Below are positions 58,801 through 63,885 of a stretch of 64,000 nucleotides of DNA, piece by piece. The stretch lies in the NCBI GenBank assembly GCA_963576735.1, contig OY755198.1, forward strand, positions 7,998,001 through 8,062,000. Direction: 5' to 3'. Below the pieces are notes generated by a model. It searched no databases and was not told where the DNA came from. It saw nothing but the letters and a program-made list of their open reading frames with translations. Position numbers and translations under genes: made by a program. The first letter of the stretch is position 1. Every line of letters begins with the position of its first letter. The stretch comes from Bedellia somnulentella. Lineage: Eukaryota; Arthropoda; Insecta; Lepidoptera; Bedelliidae.

Positions 58801-60780
58801 GTGATACTAATAATTATGAGCAAAATCAGGCATACAATACAATCTACCCAGAAATTATACCCAAAGATAACAAACATGACATTTTATCCCAGAGATATAT
58901 CAATGTCTATGATGAGAAACTGTATGTCTTGGAAGAATTAAAATTTGAACAAAACAATACTGATGATAATTTTAATGATGAAACATTTAAAGAAGAGATG
59001 GATTCTACAACAAATGATGAAGGTAATAAACAAAATTGATTTTATGTGTGTGCATGGGAATGTCTGTAGAAGATGGCCACTGAGGACACATTTAGAGCGA
59101 AGAGAGAATTTGTCATAAGAATAAAAGAGCATGTTTGAAAAGATTGATAAATGTTTCCAAAGCTCGAAAGGTTTTTCAGGATTGTACAAACTGAGTATAA
59201 ATATACAATGCTCTGGGCAGCTAAGGGTGTTGGTGCTTTTAAAGTGATTTTTGGGCGATGCGGTTGGAGACCCATCATCAAAAATATTTATTTTGCAATG
59301 TTTTCGCCACTAAACTTTCAAAGTGGCTGAAGAGTTTTCTAATTCTTAAGCTATGGCTACCCCTTTAAGGGTTTTATAGCCGCAAGTATATGTCTAATGT
59401 GTATGTATTTGGGTATAAATTGTCTGATTATCTCAATGGTAACTAAGGGCGTGAGTATATGTATAAATTTATGATATTTATATATTGGATTACATGGATA
59501 TACATTTACATATGCCCTTAGATCCACTACTGCCAAAAATCATTTAAACTGATAAAAAAGCTTTTTCTTTTTTAGTGGATGACCTCCATGTTTTTGGCAA
59601 CCAGTCAAGAAATTTCAGCAATGAAACTTTTGAAGAAGCAGAAAAAACTATGCAGCTACAAACATTCAACCCTAAAAACCGATTTCAATGTGATCTATGT
59701 TCATACACTTATACTCAAAAATACAATCTAGTAACTCATTTAAAAAAATGTTACAAAAAATATGATTCACTTCCCTCTAGCACCCATGCTAAATCATTTA
59801 AGTGTAACATATGTGATAACTCCTTTACCGACATAACTTCCCTTGACCAGCATACAATATTCCACACAGAAAGTTTTGTATGTAACTATTGTAACAAAGT
59901 CTTTAGTTCAAAAATAGACTTAATAAAACACATAAAAAAACATACAAGAAAAATGTGTGCATATTGTGATAAAACTTTTGCATCTACTAGTGAACTAAAA
60001 CGACATATAAGAACACATCAGAATTATGAGTGTAAATTTTGTAAGAGAACGTACATGACAAATAGGCATTTACTCAGACATATAAGAGTACATACAGAGG
60101 ATTTTGTACACTTTTGCGAGTTCTGTTCGAAATCTTTTACAGCAAAATCTATATATGAAAGGCATTTAAGAACCCATACAGGCAGCAAACCCTTTAAATG
60201 TGATGTATGTAGTAAAAGTTTTAGTCTAAAGGCTAATTTGAAAAGACATTTCAGGATACACACCGGTGAAAAGAGACCTTATGAGTGTAAATTTTGTAAG
60301 AGAACATACATGACAAATAGGGATTTACTCAAACATATCAGAGTACGTACAGAGGATTGTGCACACATTTGCGAGTTCTGTTCGAAATCTTTTACAGAAA
60401 AATCGAAATTTGAAAATCATTTAAGAACCCATACAGGCAGCAAACCCTTTAAATGTGATGTATGTAGTAAAAGTTTTAGTCTAAAGGCTAATATGAAAAG
60501 ACATTTCCGGATACACACCGGTGAAAAGAGACATTATGAGTGTAAATTTTGTAAGAGAACGTACATGACAAATAGGCATTTACTCAGACATATAAGAGTA
60601 CATACACAGGATTTTGCTTACATTATTTGCGAGTTCTGTTCGAAATCTTTTACAAAAAAATCTGTATATGAAAAGCATTTAAGAACCCATACAGGCAGCA
60701 AACCCTTTAAATGTGATGTTTGTAGTAAAAGTTTTAGTCAAAAGTCTAATTTGAAAAGACATTTCAGGATACACCAGTGA
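40854..60780 (+). CDS. ZAD-C2H2 zinc-finger protein (four exons, spliced)
   Basis: Inferred model: join 40854-40964, 41460-41591, 58707-59022, 59576-60780; 1764 nt, 587 codons plus stop. All junctions are GT/AG (GTGCGT, GTAACA and GTAATA donors; TTTTCAG, ATTTCAG and TTTTTAG acceptors) with compatible phases 0, 0 and 1. Exons 1 and 2 encode a ZAD domain: FCRSC (Cys7, Cys10) and FCTDC (Cys48, Cys51) are its four zinc ligands, split by intron 1. Residues ~82-220 are an acidic, Asn-rich linker. Residues ~225-586 hold 13 C2H2-type fingers; finger 1 is C2HC and finger 8 has Arg in place of its last His. Fingers 5-13 are three copies of a three-finger cassette. ZAD proteins are insect nuclear DNA-binding factors that dimerise through ZAD; the target here is unknown. 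Intron 2 is ~17 kb and full of transposons. The stop arises from a 2-nt deletion that cuts off a further finger. Transcription across intron 2 is untested. Confidence 0.8.
41592..42261. other. Start of intron 2, no gene recognised
   Basis: Follows the exon 2 donor. AT-rich; contains GTGTTCAATAAAACTTAGG near 41818 and a GC-richer stretch at ~41935-42000. The 86-codon minus-strand frame here has no recognisable domain and I regard it as chance. Confidence 0.5.
42262..42811 (+). pseudogene. 5'-truncated LINE: RT C-terminal region
   Basis: The open frame reads KALYYAYVRSVLEFASITWN and then IERIQKRFFKYLAFK. This is the typical C-terminal 'thumb' region of Jockey/CR1-like non-LTR reverse transcriptases, where 'RS.LEYAS.VW.P' is conserved and 'IE.IQ..F' follows. 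It runs ~155 codons to a TAA at 42809-42811. The catalytic RT and endonuclease domains are missing, as in most LINE copies cut short during insertion. AT-rich 3' sequence continues to ~43290 and ends in (ATAAAA)n-like sequence. It lies in sense inside intron 2 of the zinc-finger gene. Confidence 0.8.
43291..43915. repeat. LINE 3'-UTR-like repeats in intron 2
   Basis: No gene. The sequence contains the recurring cues GTCTGTTTGTCTCCAGACTGC, GAAATTTTCACA, GGAGGTCCTCATACAATAAACG and GGGGAGTCCCATACAA, which I recognise as the 3' non-coding region of a lepidopteran LINE class. The two similar blocks at ~43620 and ~43770 suggest an internal duplication. Confidence 0.4.
43910..44040 (-). repeat. RTE-family head fragment
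   Basis: GAACTAGCTTTTTGCCCCGC, then GACTTCGTCCGCGTGGA: the characteristic end of RTE-type repeats in moths and butterflies. It is related to the tail in the opposite orientation at ~52040-52230. Confidence 0.5.
44045..44195 (+). repeat. Diverged repeat 'A' in intron 2
   Basis: GGGCGATGCAGTTTGTGACC, ATCACTAACAACCTTTATT and GCTATGGCTACCC match repeat 'A' of the array with many substitutions, so this is an old copy. Confidence 0.65.
44640..44900 (-). repeat. tRNA-like SINE with GC-rich body
   Basis: Read on the minus strand, GTCTCCGTGGCGTAGCGGTA (A-box-like) and CCCGGGTTCGTATCTC (B-box-like) form a tRNA-derived head with an overlong middle. To its right lies GGGGGCACGGCAGTGCCCCTGCC and GGGCACGGCCGTACCATC, a GC-rich block common in lepidopteran repeats. 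There is no coding content; the two parts may be one SINE or adjacent repeats. Confidence 0.5.
44901..45728. other. Intron 2, no gene recognised
   Basis: Contains an inverted pair of the common words GATAGATGGCG (~45365) and AGCGCCATCTGTCTAT (~45460), and TTAG-rich low-complexity sequence at ~45540-45620. I see no coding region. Confidence 0.45.
45882..46251 (+). repeat. 5' LTR of the BEL element
   Basis: Starts TGTTAAAGCCACTTGCATCC and ends CTGCTATCCTTCA. It contains GCGTATAAAACAACT, a likely TATA box (~45988), and AATAAA near 46127, a likely polyadenylation signal. It carries short frames of 60-71 codons that are duplicated in the other LTR and are not genes. Confidence 0.93.
46254..46271 (+). 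promoter_or_regulatory. Primer-binding site, tRNA-Lys type
   Basis: TGGCGCCCGAACAGGGAC, two bases after the 5' LTR, is complementary to the 3' end of a lysine tRNA and would prime minus-strand DNA synthesis. Confidence 0.9.
46272..47004 (+). other. BEL leader region
   Basis: The 733 bases between primer site and gag. A short frame at 46253-46516 rich in Pro, His and Lys overlaps the primer site and is probably not translated as a protein of its own. The packaging signal is expected here but cannot be recognised by eye. Confidence 0.6.
47005..49218 (+). CDS. BEL Gag-protease polyprotein (truncated pol)
   Basis: 737 codons, intact. Residues ~30-130 are helical and charged. Residues ~155-340 contain the BEL/Pao capsid-like region (DUF1759 type): LPEITIPKFDGSYFKW, then YLQGEAARVI and YVEAWNILCERY. 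After an Asn-rich linker (345-375) come Cys/His clusters: CPLC at 418-421, CTNC at 451-454, CPYGDCRKC at 464-472 and HH at 476-477, the nucleic-acid-binding knuckles. Residues ~515-700 are a retropepsin-like (DUF1758-type) protease with catalytic LLDSGSD (Asp540) and a downstream IGGDLFWDLL and LGWIIAGK block. The frame then stops instead of running into RT. The product could form particles and be processed. The start was chosen as the first Met, in fair context, after a long leader. Confidence 0.9.
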   Translation: MTDSELSVKTNTAHASRSSSPAKMASDEYTVLKYKRTSIKGQVTKFNNFLINLMEHGGDKPLSSIQVAELTFKLDKFLELNSQFEHLQSQMETINFNNLEYELNEREVISNGFCSAIIKVRNLISVNKPADQFRDATEGSKASHPCHCNGQGTMGFRLPEITIPKFDGSYFKWLEFRDTFESLIHNNNHIKPIHKFHYLCSYLQGEAARVIANLEVSDFNYVEAWNILCERYNNTKQLVNNHLSALFNLKVMQSESDKSLRFLSDHITKNVRALQTLGQPVQHWDSILIYLASSKFDLNTNIKWEEYKGNLHSELPTFNDLKDFLKIRADILETLPQSKVRVNTSQGSNNSHNNNNNSHDLKHYHSNNHIKQTINPPQAFIVSTSGNVSGTASNPQLPSRLPNATLASTVTTNTNSKCPLCKGKHLLFRCLRFRKLTLADRRSRVTGLKVCTNCLRSDHMVAKCPYGDCRKCGGRHHTLIHSSPLLQNDVAPSSHPVTSMPQSLSLSPPVSPSGIIRSTAMIDIINPQNGKVETVRCLLDSGSDYSFLSADLRNRLKLASTPSIHNSVAGVGNTSLNLGPHQCSALIRARTGTYSHLHTFLVLPSIAKRHSNEAIDVSNITLPSAITLADPQFNQPLKVDIMIGGDLFWDLLGSERLTLGPGLPMLHHSQLGWIIAGKISHSLPQNSQTCNFVSSSSFTKLTRTHRLKTRRFCPLSPLKAADYRLGDTYTLPKPIGY
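49219..49600. other. Non-coding filler replacing BEL RT/RNase H
   Basis: AT-rich sequence with a T run (~49480) and ATCATCATCATCAACGG with GGTCATCATCATCA (~49537-49575). It has no RT motifs in any frame. It occupies the place where about 2 kb of pol should be, so the element lost pol and either kept or captured this filler. Confidence 0.7.
49601..50314 (+). pseudogene. BEL integrase, C-terminal part
   Basis: The open frame to a TGA at 50312-50314 has no start in its natural context. FCDNERNFVAA carries the second catalytic Asp, and CPVYAPNFNGSAEAGIKLAK carries the Glu of the D,D-35-E triad region. ILNSRPIAPLSSSPND, LTPGHFLLG and the end block DLVLLSEDNAPPLLWRRGRV with VADIKT are hallmarks of BEL/Pao integrase tails (DUF5641 type). 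The zinc-binding domain and first Asp are missing. It cannot act alone, but its retention with few or no frame breaks fits a recent deletion derivative. Confidence 0.85.
50342..50711 (+). repeat. 3' LTR of the BEL element
   Basis: Reads the same as the 5' LTR over all 370 bases by eye. It is preceded by ATGCCCCCCCAGTA, which occupies the polypurine-tract position; BEL elements can have such an unusual C-rich strand here. Confidence 0.93.
50911..51605. mobile_element. 695-bp element with ~190-bp terminal inverted repeats
   Basis: The left arm (50911 to ~51100) and right arm (~51415-51605) are near-perfect reverse complements starting ATCCCACCAAAAACATTAAA and including TGCCAAGTCTCTCGATGCAG. 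The arms differ at a handful of bases (e.g. TATCAATTG against TACCAATAG). The ~310-bp middle has no transposase; the frames of 64 and 119 codons crossing it show no domain. No clear target duplication: flanks are ATGAG and TTCAT. This is a long-TIR MITE or fold-back of unknown superfamily. Confidence 0.8.
52015..52230 (+). repeat. RTE-type LINE/SINE 3' tail
   Basis: Contains CCCGTGGGAACATTTTTTCC, GGGATAAAAAGTACCCTAT, ATCGGTTCAGTATTTACGGC and the diagnostic end CATTTATAATATTAGTATGG. This is the tail of a very abundant lepidopteran RTE class. It ends right beside a copia remnant, into which it was probably inserted. A related, more diverged copy seems to precede it (~51740-51930). Confidence 0.75.
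52245..52548 (+). pseudogene. Ty1/copia RNase H remnant
   Basis: The frame reads KPVKIYENNSGAVAISKYGN and then SKHIKVA, the RNase H block of copia Pol ('.I..DN..A..I......H.R.KHI'). After a frame change comes ESENKIADTFTKPV (copia 'ADI.TK.L') and a TAA at 52546-52548. At least one frameshift or deletion lies near 52400. No upstream pol survives; the RTE tail abuts its left side. Confidence 0.75.
52569..52660 (+). repeat. Putative copia polypurine tract and start of 3' LTR
   Basis: AAGGAGGCG just before TGTTCGTGTATATATG fits a polypurine tract followed by an LTR start. The LTR end cannot be placed because no 5' copy is present. Confidence 0.45.
52661..53410. other. Intron 2 filler; no gene recognised
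   Basis: AT-rich, becoming GC-rich toward 53330-53390 (CCCCTCCCTTGAGTCAGAGG, CCGCCGCCATTTTG), which looks like the leader or promoter region of the THAP exon that follows. The 62-codon minus-strand frame at 52711 is not convincing. Confidence 0.4.
53523..53614 (+). pseudogene. THAP zinc-finger first exon (P-element-like)
   Basis: The frame starts MKNICCVPFCNSNR, then KMHCFPK, a good THAP signature (Cys-x4-Cys start, then H-C-FP). It runs 27 codons to a TGA at 53604-53606, eleven bases before a splice donor GTGAGC at 53615. A one-base shift near the end would keep it open into the donor, so the break is small. The THAP finger is the DNA-binding N-terminus of P-element transposases and related host proteins. 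It lies ~1.75 kb upstream of a P-type transposase exon in the same orientation. Confidence 0.6.
53666..54170. mobile_element. Fold-back element, ~140-160-bp arms
   Basis: The left arm (53666-53828) and right arm (54031-54170) are imperfect reverse complements sharing TAGCCACCATTGGACCCAAT, GAGGCTTTATATTAAGTCAT and TGTCTGTAATTATGTGC in opposite orientation. The left arm has an extra ~22 bases (TTCAAACTTACGTGATGTCA). It lies between the THAP exon and the next P-type exon, in what would be their intron. Target duplication not evident. Confidence 0.65.
54354..54473. repeat. tRNA-arm fold-back, fuller copy
   Basis: Same family as 3546-3660. The left arm has the same sequence with ATAAAAGATGTT; the right arm is shorter at the inner end (CTTTCTTTAATAACATC). 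The loop has GGCGGGGTTCGAACCCGCGACC and CGGGTATACGCCCCCGTCGC, so it keeps an anticodon-stem-like part lost in the array copies. The array and this copy also share ATGAGTAATAATCCCCACATG to the right. Confidence 0.7.
54539..54652 (+). pseudogene. Internal exon of the P-element-like gene (inferred)
   Basis: A 114-bp open segment with an acceptor (TATTTTTTAG at 54538) and a strong donor (GGTAAGTTTG at 54653). It encodes a charged stretch with KRKLSDHSYC and LQEIQLLENEYG, the latter a possible coiled coil. P-type transposases have such a basic/coiled linker between the THAP finger and the catalytic domain. The evidence is splice signals and position only. Confidence 0.45.
54653..55374. other. Intron-like gap in the P-like gene
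   Basis: No transposase frame, although the catalytic N-terminal part of a P transposase (two of its acidic residues) should lie about here. At ~55040-55090, CTATCTTTTCCCTTGGGTGTCGTGAG is a dispersed-repeat scrap (cited only as a landmark). The missing catalytic region was deleted or replaced. Confidence 0.5.
55375..56519 (+). pseudogene. P-element/THAP9-like transposase, C-terminal half
   Basis: A 402-codon open frame begins at 55311; I take the exon from the acceptor GTTACAG at 55374. YPDGKPVSPTLKNTADIVTF and FFDKLFDSCNG resemble the GTP-binding insertion domain of P transposases. LNSDPIENFFGQMRAYSYR is the signature of their C-terminal RNase H part, with the conserved acidic residue in 'D.(I/L)E..F...R', followed by CQSFINIFRSLL. 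The last ~120 residues hold Cys pairs (CNDCKKK; YSCEFLNC) and end in a Lys-rich tail. The frame is intact to a TAA. Full transposases are 750-900 residues; the catalytic half is missing here. Terminal inverted repeats were not found. It could also be a domesticated P-type gene, but the missing half argues for a remnant. Confidence 0.8.
56520..56946. other. Downstream of the P-like remnant; no gene seen
   Basis: Contains TACGTACGCGTACGT near 56659, a short palindrome. I looked here for a P-type terminal repeat matching 53100-53300 and did not find one. Confidence 0.4.
56947..57275 (+). repeat. 82-bp tandem repeat, four copies
   Basis: Copies at 56947-57029 (83 bp), 57030-57111, 57112-57193 and 57194-57275. 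Each holds AATTGTCGCATTGTCAC, a TATATGTCAGTTATTGACAT palindrome-like part and TATGAAGTAGAATATAAAAT. Copies 2 and 3 read the same; 1 and 4 differ by one to three bases, so the amplification is recent. Related TTGTC/GACAA words continue at 57910-58190. Confidence 0.95.
57276..57905. other. Intron 2; no gene recognised
   Basis: AT-rich with no coding features. It lies between the two TTGTC-rich clusters and may be the interior of one element bounded by them. Confidence 0.35.
57906..58205. repeat. TTGTC/GACAA-rich cluster, probable transposon end
   Basis: Direct and inverted versions of the motif seen in the 82-bp repeats: GTCGTGACAATCCGACATAT, CCTTGACAAATTTGTCACCT and ACTTGACATATATGTCGGAT. TTTATTGAACAG recurs three times with spacing. 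It ends at TTAATCAGGGCCCAGCTCC; GGGCCCTGAT is a common terminal motif of lepidopteran MITEs. Subterminal binding sites for a transposase are a reasonable reading. Confidence 0.5.
58206..58706. other. End of intron 2
   Basis: No gene. The stretch 58350-58610 repeats a theme (CCTAATGTACT with CA(A/C)(G/A)TACAAA, and ACGAGGTTAA near its end) suggesting a decayed short tandem or MITE. The intron ends with TTGTTTCTATTTCAG at 58706. Confidence 0.4.
59023..59575 (+). repeat. Intron 3 of the zinc-finger gene, with repeat 'A'
   Basis: Starts GTAATA and ends CTTTTTTAG. A repeat 'A' copy sits at ~59216-59375 in + orientation (GGGCGATGCGGTTGGAGACC, GCTATGGCTACCCCTT), followed by GTGAGTATATGTATAAAT-type repeats. 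The 79- and 83-codon minus-strand frames across it are accidental. Confidence 0.65.
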
Positions 60781-60952
60781 AAAGCCACACAAGTGTAAAA
60801 TATGCAGTACAACTTTTATACAGAGTAATGATTTGAAAAAACATCTTAATGTTCATTTGGGAGTGTTATACAAGTTTTGCTCGATTGAATTCACTTAAAG
60901 TACATCTAAAATCGCATTGGAAGTGACAACAAAACTATTATTTACATACAAT
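60781..60952 (+). pseudogene. Lost C-terminal finger of the ZAD zinc-finger gene
   Basis: Shifted by two bases from the upstream frame, the sequence reads EKPHKCKICSTTFIQSNDLK, then KHLNVH: a complete C2H2 finger with its linker, then a partial one (KFC) and a TAA near 60898. The corresponding sites at ~60260 and ~60515 read CACACCGGTGAA; here CACCAGTGAA is two bases shorter and creates the TGA at 60778-60780. The finger was therefore part of the protein before the deletion. Confidence 0.8.
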
Positions 60953-61455
60953 ATAGAATAGAATAGAAAACTCTTTATGGTACATCACAGATAGAGACAT
61001 TTATTACACAATATACTCACAGTAATTAATCCCAGAAAGTGGTAGCCAGAGCTATCCCTAGGATTTTTTTGTCTCTTTCACTAATTCTACTTTTTCACTG
61101 TCAATAACAATATTTGCATCAACTTGCCTGACATTTGGTAAAGTAAATTTAATACATTTAGTTTTTTTGACATTTAGAACCAGTTTATTTACAGTAAACC
61201 AATGCAATACCAGTGAGATAGCTTTATTTATGTCGTCAAGAGATGTAGAATATCTCGCTTCATTAAATATTAAAGAAGTGTCATCTGCAAACATAACTAT
61301 CTCAGAATACTTTTGTACCATAAATGATAAATCATTGATGTAAATCAGAAACATGAATGGGGCAAGTATAGAACCTTGAGGAACATCTCTTTTTCTGATC
61401 CTTCCGACGTAGTTCCATTAATATCAACCTTTAAAATTGTTTAATAAGATATGAT
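60953..61455 (-). pseudogene. Jockey-like LINE remnant (RT core)
   Basis: On the minus strand: DVPQGSILAPFMFLIYINDL, then VMFADDTSLIF (the catalytic F-A-D-D), then NKLVLNVKKTKCIKF and VKETKK. These are the ordered RT blocks of a Jockey-like element. A one-base shift in an A run near 61070 precedes ILGIAL, after which the sequence jumps to the 3' tail, ending in (TATTC)n at ~60953-60965. The N-terminal side is cut at ~61455, where array-unit sequence continues. Both acidic residues of FADD are present, but the domain is incomplete. Confidence 0.8.
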
Positions 61456-61797
61456 GCCATCAAATTCAGTGCTTTAGACCTAGAAACTCTTCAGTTTCAT
61501 TTGAAAGTTGATATTAATAACTATTAGTACTTGTAATAGGTATAATAATAAAAGAAACAAATGGTTTTTATTAGTCGGTAATATTTAAATAAAGTTATTT
61601 AACTGATTAAATTAATATAGGAAAAATTATTTTTTTTTATGTGTAAAATACGTGCTAGTTAATTTGAAAATTAAATTAATAAGGTGCTGTTCAAAATCCC
61701 TAGGTAATGTACCAATTAACTAACAGTAATGATGGATGACATCAAGAAAAACCGCTTCTCTCTCTCTACCTATAGATGGCTTTACACTACAAAATAA
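61359..61797 (+). repeat. Diverged, internally deleted copy of the array unit
   Basis: Three pieces in unit order: 61359-61455 corresponds to unit-1 positions ~3786-3895; 61456-61605 to ~5571-5715; 61606-61797 to ~412-650 of the following unit. The junctions lie in the shared words CCAT(T/C)AAATT and GTTATTT, consistent with deletions through short homologies. It shows many more substitutions than array copies do among themselves. Because the third piece lies beyond the unit boundary, the source was at least part of a tandem pair, or the true element start differs from my arbitrary phase. Confidence 0.8.
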
Positions 61798-62520
61798 TAA
61801 TACATACATACATACATATTCTCACGCCGTTAGTTCCCATTGGGGTAGGCAGAGACTATCGATCGCCACTTTGTACGATCCTGGCAAACCTCTCTGGCTT
61901 CGTTTACATCCATCAATCTTTTCATACATGCTCTTTTATTCTTCATACTGCGGACACCTGCCTTTTTGAGCACATTTTCTATTTGATCCAAATGTGTCCT
62001 CCGAGGTCGTCCTCTACTAACATTACCTTCCACATTGGCTCTATATATCTCTTTCACCAATTTACTGTCATCCATCCTCTCTATGTGCCCAAACCATCTC
62101 AACATTCCTTTTTCTATCTTTCTTACAATATCATCTTTTACACCACACCTTTCACGAACCACATCATTCCTCACACGATCACATAACCTTATATTACACA
62201 CTTTTCTCAGGGATCTCATTTCTACTGCATTCACTCTACTTTCATGCTTCTTCTGCCACACCCAACATTCACTGCCATACATAAGCGTAGGAACGAGGAC
62301 AGCATCATGCACAGCCATTCGGGCCTTTTCAGACACCGACTGACTAGACATTAGACTATCCAGTGCTCCATTTACCGCATTACCCTTTTTCACTCTTCTC
62401 TCGATATCTTCATCACACTTTCCATCCCTAGTAAACAAACTTCCCAAATATACAAACTCTTTCACTTGTTTCACTTTCTTACCATTAATCTCAATCACGC
62501 ATTCGGTCATATTCACCTCT
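61798..62520 (-). mobile_element. RTE-like LINE, 3' end
   Basis: The minus-strand frame 61830-62516 (228 codons) reads VKEFVYLGSLFTRDGKCDED, then VLVPTLMYGSECWVW and RWFGHIERMDD. These are the conserved C-terminal blocks of an insect endonuclease/reverse-transcriptase family ('YLGS.......I..RI', 'LLYGSECW', 'GH..R'), here close to RTE-type. No stop interrupts it. The 3' tail is (GTAT)n at ~61799-61820, and just before it CTCTGCCTACCCCAATGGGA and ACGGCGTGAGAAT parallel the array SINE tail. The ORF would continue upstream, but a gypsy LTR begins at 62522. It is inserted in the relic array copy. Confidence 0.8.
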
Positions 62521-62521
62521 C

Positions 62522-62681
62522 TGTAAGGAGGTAGCTAGAGGAGAGGAGTGAAACACGCGAGTACTGAGTAGATACTGATTTATTAGTCATAAGATTACAT
62601 ACGTGCGCACGAATAATATAGATATAGGTAGATAATATATGTATTAGTTACTAAGTAGATCTTATTACTAGGTGTACACCA
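62522..62681 (-). repeat. Putative 3' LTR of a gypsy element (160 bp)
   Basis: On the minus strand the segment begins TGGTGTACACC, directly after the purine-rich AATAAGGGAGATG, and ends CCTCCTTACA. TG...CA ends and the position right after the integrase gene support an LTR. It lies where the RTE-like frame is interrupted. The partner LTR is outside the window. Confidence 0.6.
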
Positions 62682-62751
62682 CATCTCCCTTATTATTTAA
62701 AAAAAAAAATAAGACACATATTTTTTTTTTCTAATCCAATATCTAAAATTT

Positions 62752-63746
62752 CTAATCCTCTATATAAAGTTTAGTCCTATTTTTATGTACTATATCTATT
62801 TTACCTTTATTTAATATCTTAACATTAGGTGATATATCTTCGATTACTATATATGGTCCACTATTTAAACTTTCCATTTTACTACAATTTTCTTTTCTTA
62901 ATAATATCTTATCGTTAGGCTTATAATGAATAGATTTAGTGTAACTATCATAATAAATTTTTCTTTTCAATTTACTTTGGAGAAGATTATCTCTTGCCTC
63001 CTTATTTGAAACTTGCAATCGAAATTTAAGTTCTTTCGCGTAATCATCGTGACAGTACAAAGGATCAATTTGATGACCTAAATTATTTGGTAAACTACAT
63101 TTCTTACCGAACACCAATTCATAAGGCGTGTAGCAGCTCTCCGAATGTACAGACGTGTTGTAGGAAAAGCACCAGAACTGAATCCATTCACTCCAGCTCT
63201 CTGGATGATTACCTGCTTGGTTACGTAGATATGCTCCTAAGTTTTTGTGGGAGTTCTCTAGAGCACCCAATGTCTGATGATGGTACGCTGTTGAGTTAAT
63301 TTTGTTAATATTTAGTAAAGTACATACCTCATTCATCGTTAACGCCATAAACTCCGTGCCTCTATCGGTCACTATTTCCTGGGGCACTCCGAATCTAAGG
63401 ATATAGTTTTGTACAAAGGCTTTAGCTACTTCTTTACTACTTTTGGTCATCAAAGGGTATGCTTCGACATATTTGCTTAACTCACACTGTAACGTTAGTA
63501 TATAGCTGTAATTATTAATGTCGCGATCTAAAGGACCAACAAGATCTAGGTAAATTTTTTGTAATGCTGAAGATGCAGTTGTCGTTATTTCCATTGGTTG
63601 TTTCGTTTTTAAGTCATGTTTATTTCTCTGGCATTTATCACATTTTTTAACATATTTCTTAATATCATCATCTAACCCTGACCAGTAATAGTACTTTTTA
63701 ATGTTATTGTACATGCGTCTTACACCTGCATGTCCGCTTGTAGGCA
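62752..63746 (-). pseudogene. Ty3/gypsy integrase, C-terminal of Pol
   Basis: The minus-strand frame holds the zinc-binding domain from its second His (GHAGVRRMYNNIKKYYYW) to KKCDKCQRNK, then the catalytic core: KIYLDLVGPL (first Asp), IVTDRGTEF (second Asp) and LGALENSHKNL (Glu), then the GPY/F-type end module LNSGPYIVIED. It stops at 62752, 70 bases before the putative LTR, so no env gene follows. The D,D,E residues are intact. The first His and all upstream pol are cut off by a repeat insertion at ~63747, from which an accidental start codon extends the frame to 63897. Confidence 0.85.
63087..63299 (+). other. Antisense frame over integrase (not a gene)
   Basis: A 70-codon + strand frame with no domain, lying entirely within the integrase coding strand; listed only so it is not taken for a gene. 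Confidence 0.8.
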
Positions 63747-63885
63747 ATATAGAATAGAATAGAATAGAAAACTCTTTATTGTACATCAAATATGGAAAAA
63801 CAATTACAAATACACAGAATGAATTAACAAAAGTACAATTGGCGGTCTTATCACTAAAAGCGATCTCTTCCAGACAACCTTTGAA
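63747..63885 (-). mobile_element. Dispersed repeat 'B' with (TAGAA)n tail, inserted in gypsy
   Basis: On the + strand: AATATAGAATAGAATAGAAT, then AACTCTTTATTGTACATCA, then AAAAGCGATCTCTTCCAGAC. On the minus strand it therefore ends in (TTCTA)n. The tail matches the 3' end of the Jockey-like LINE at 60953, and the body matches 2935-3030 of the array unit. It separates the integrase from the rest of the gypsy Pol. Confidence 0.7.

Noticed and set aside
61776..62343. Plus-strand frames of 102 and 136 codons
   Set aside because: They are antisense to the RTE-like frame, which carries clear conserved blocks on the minus strand.
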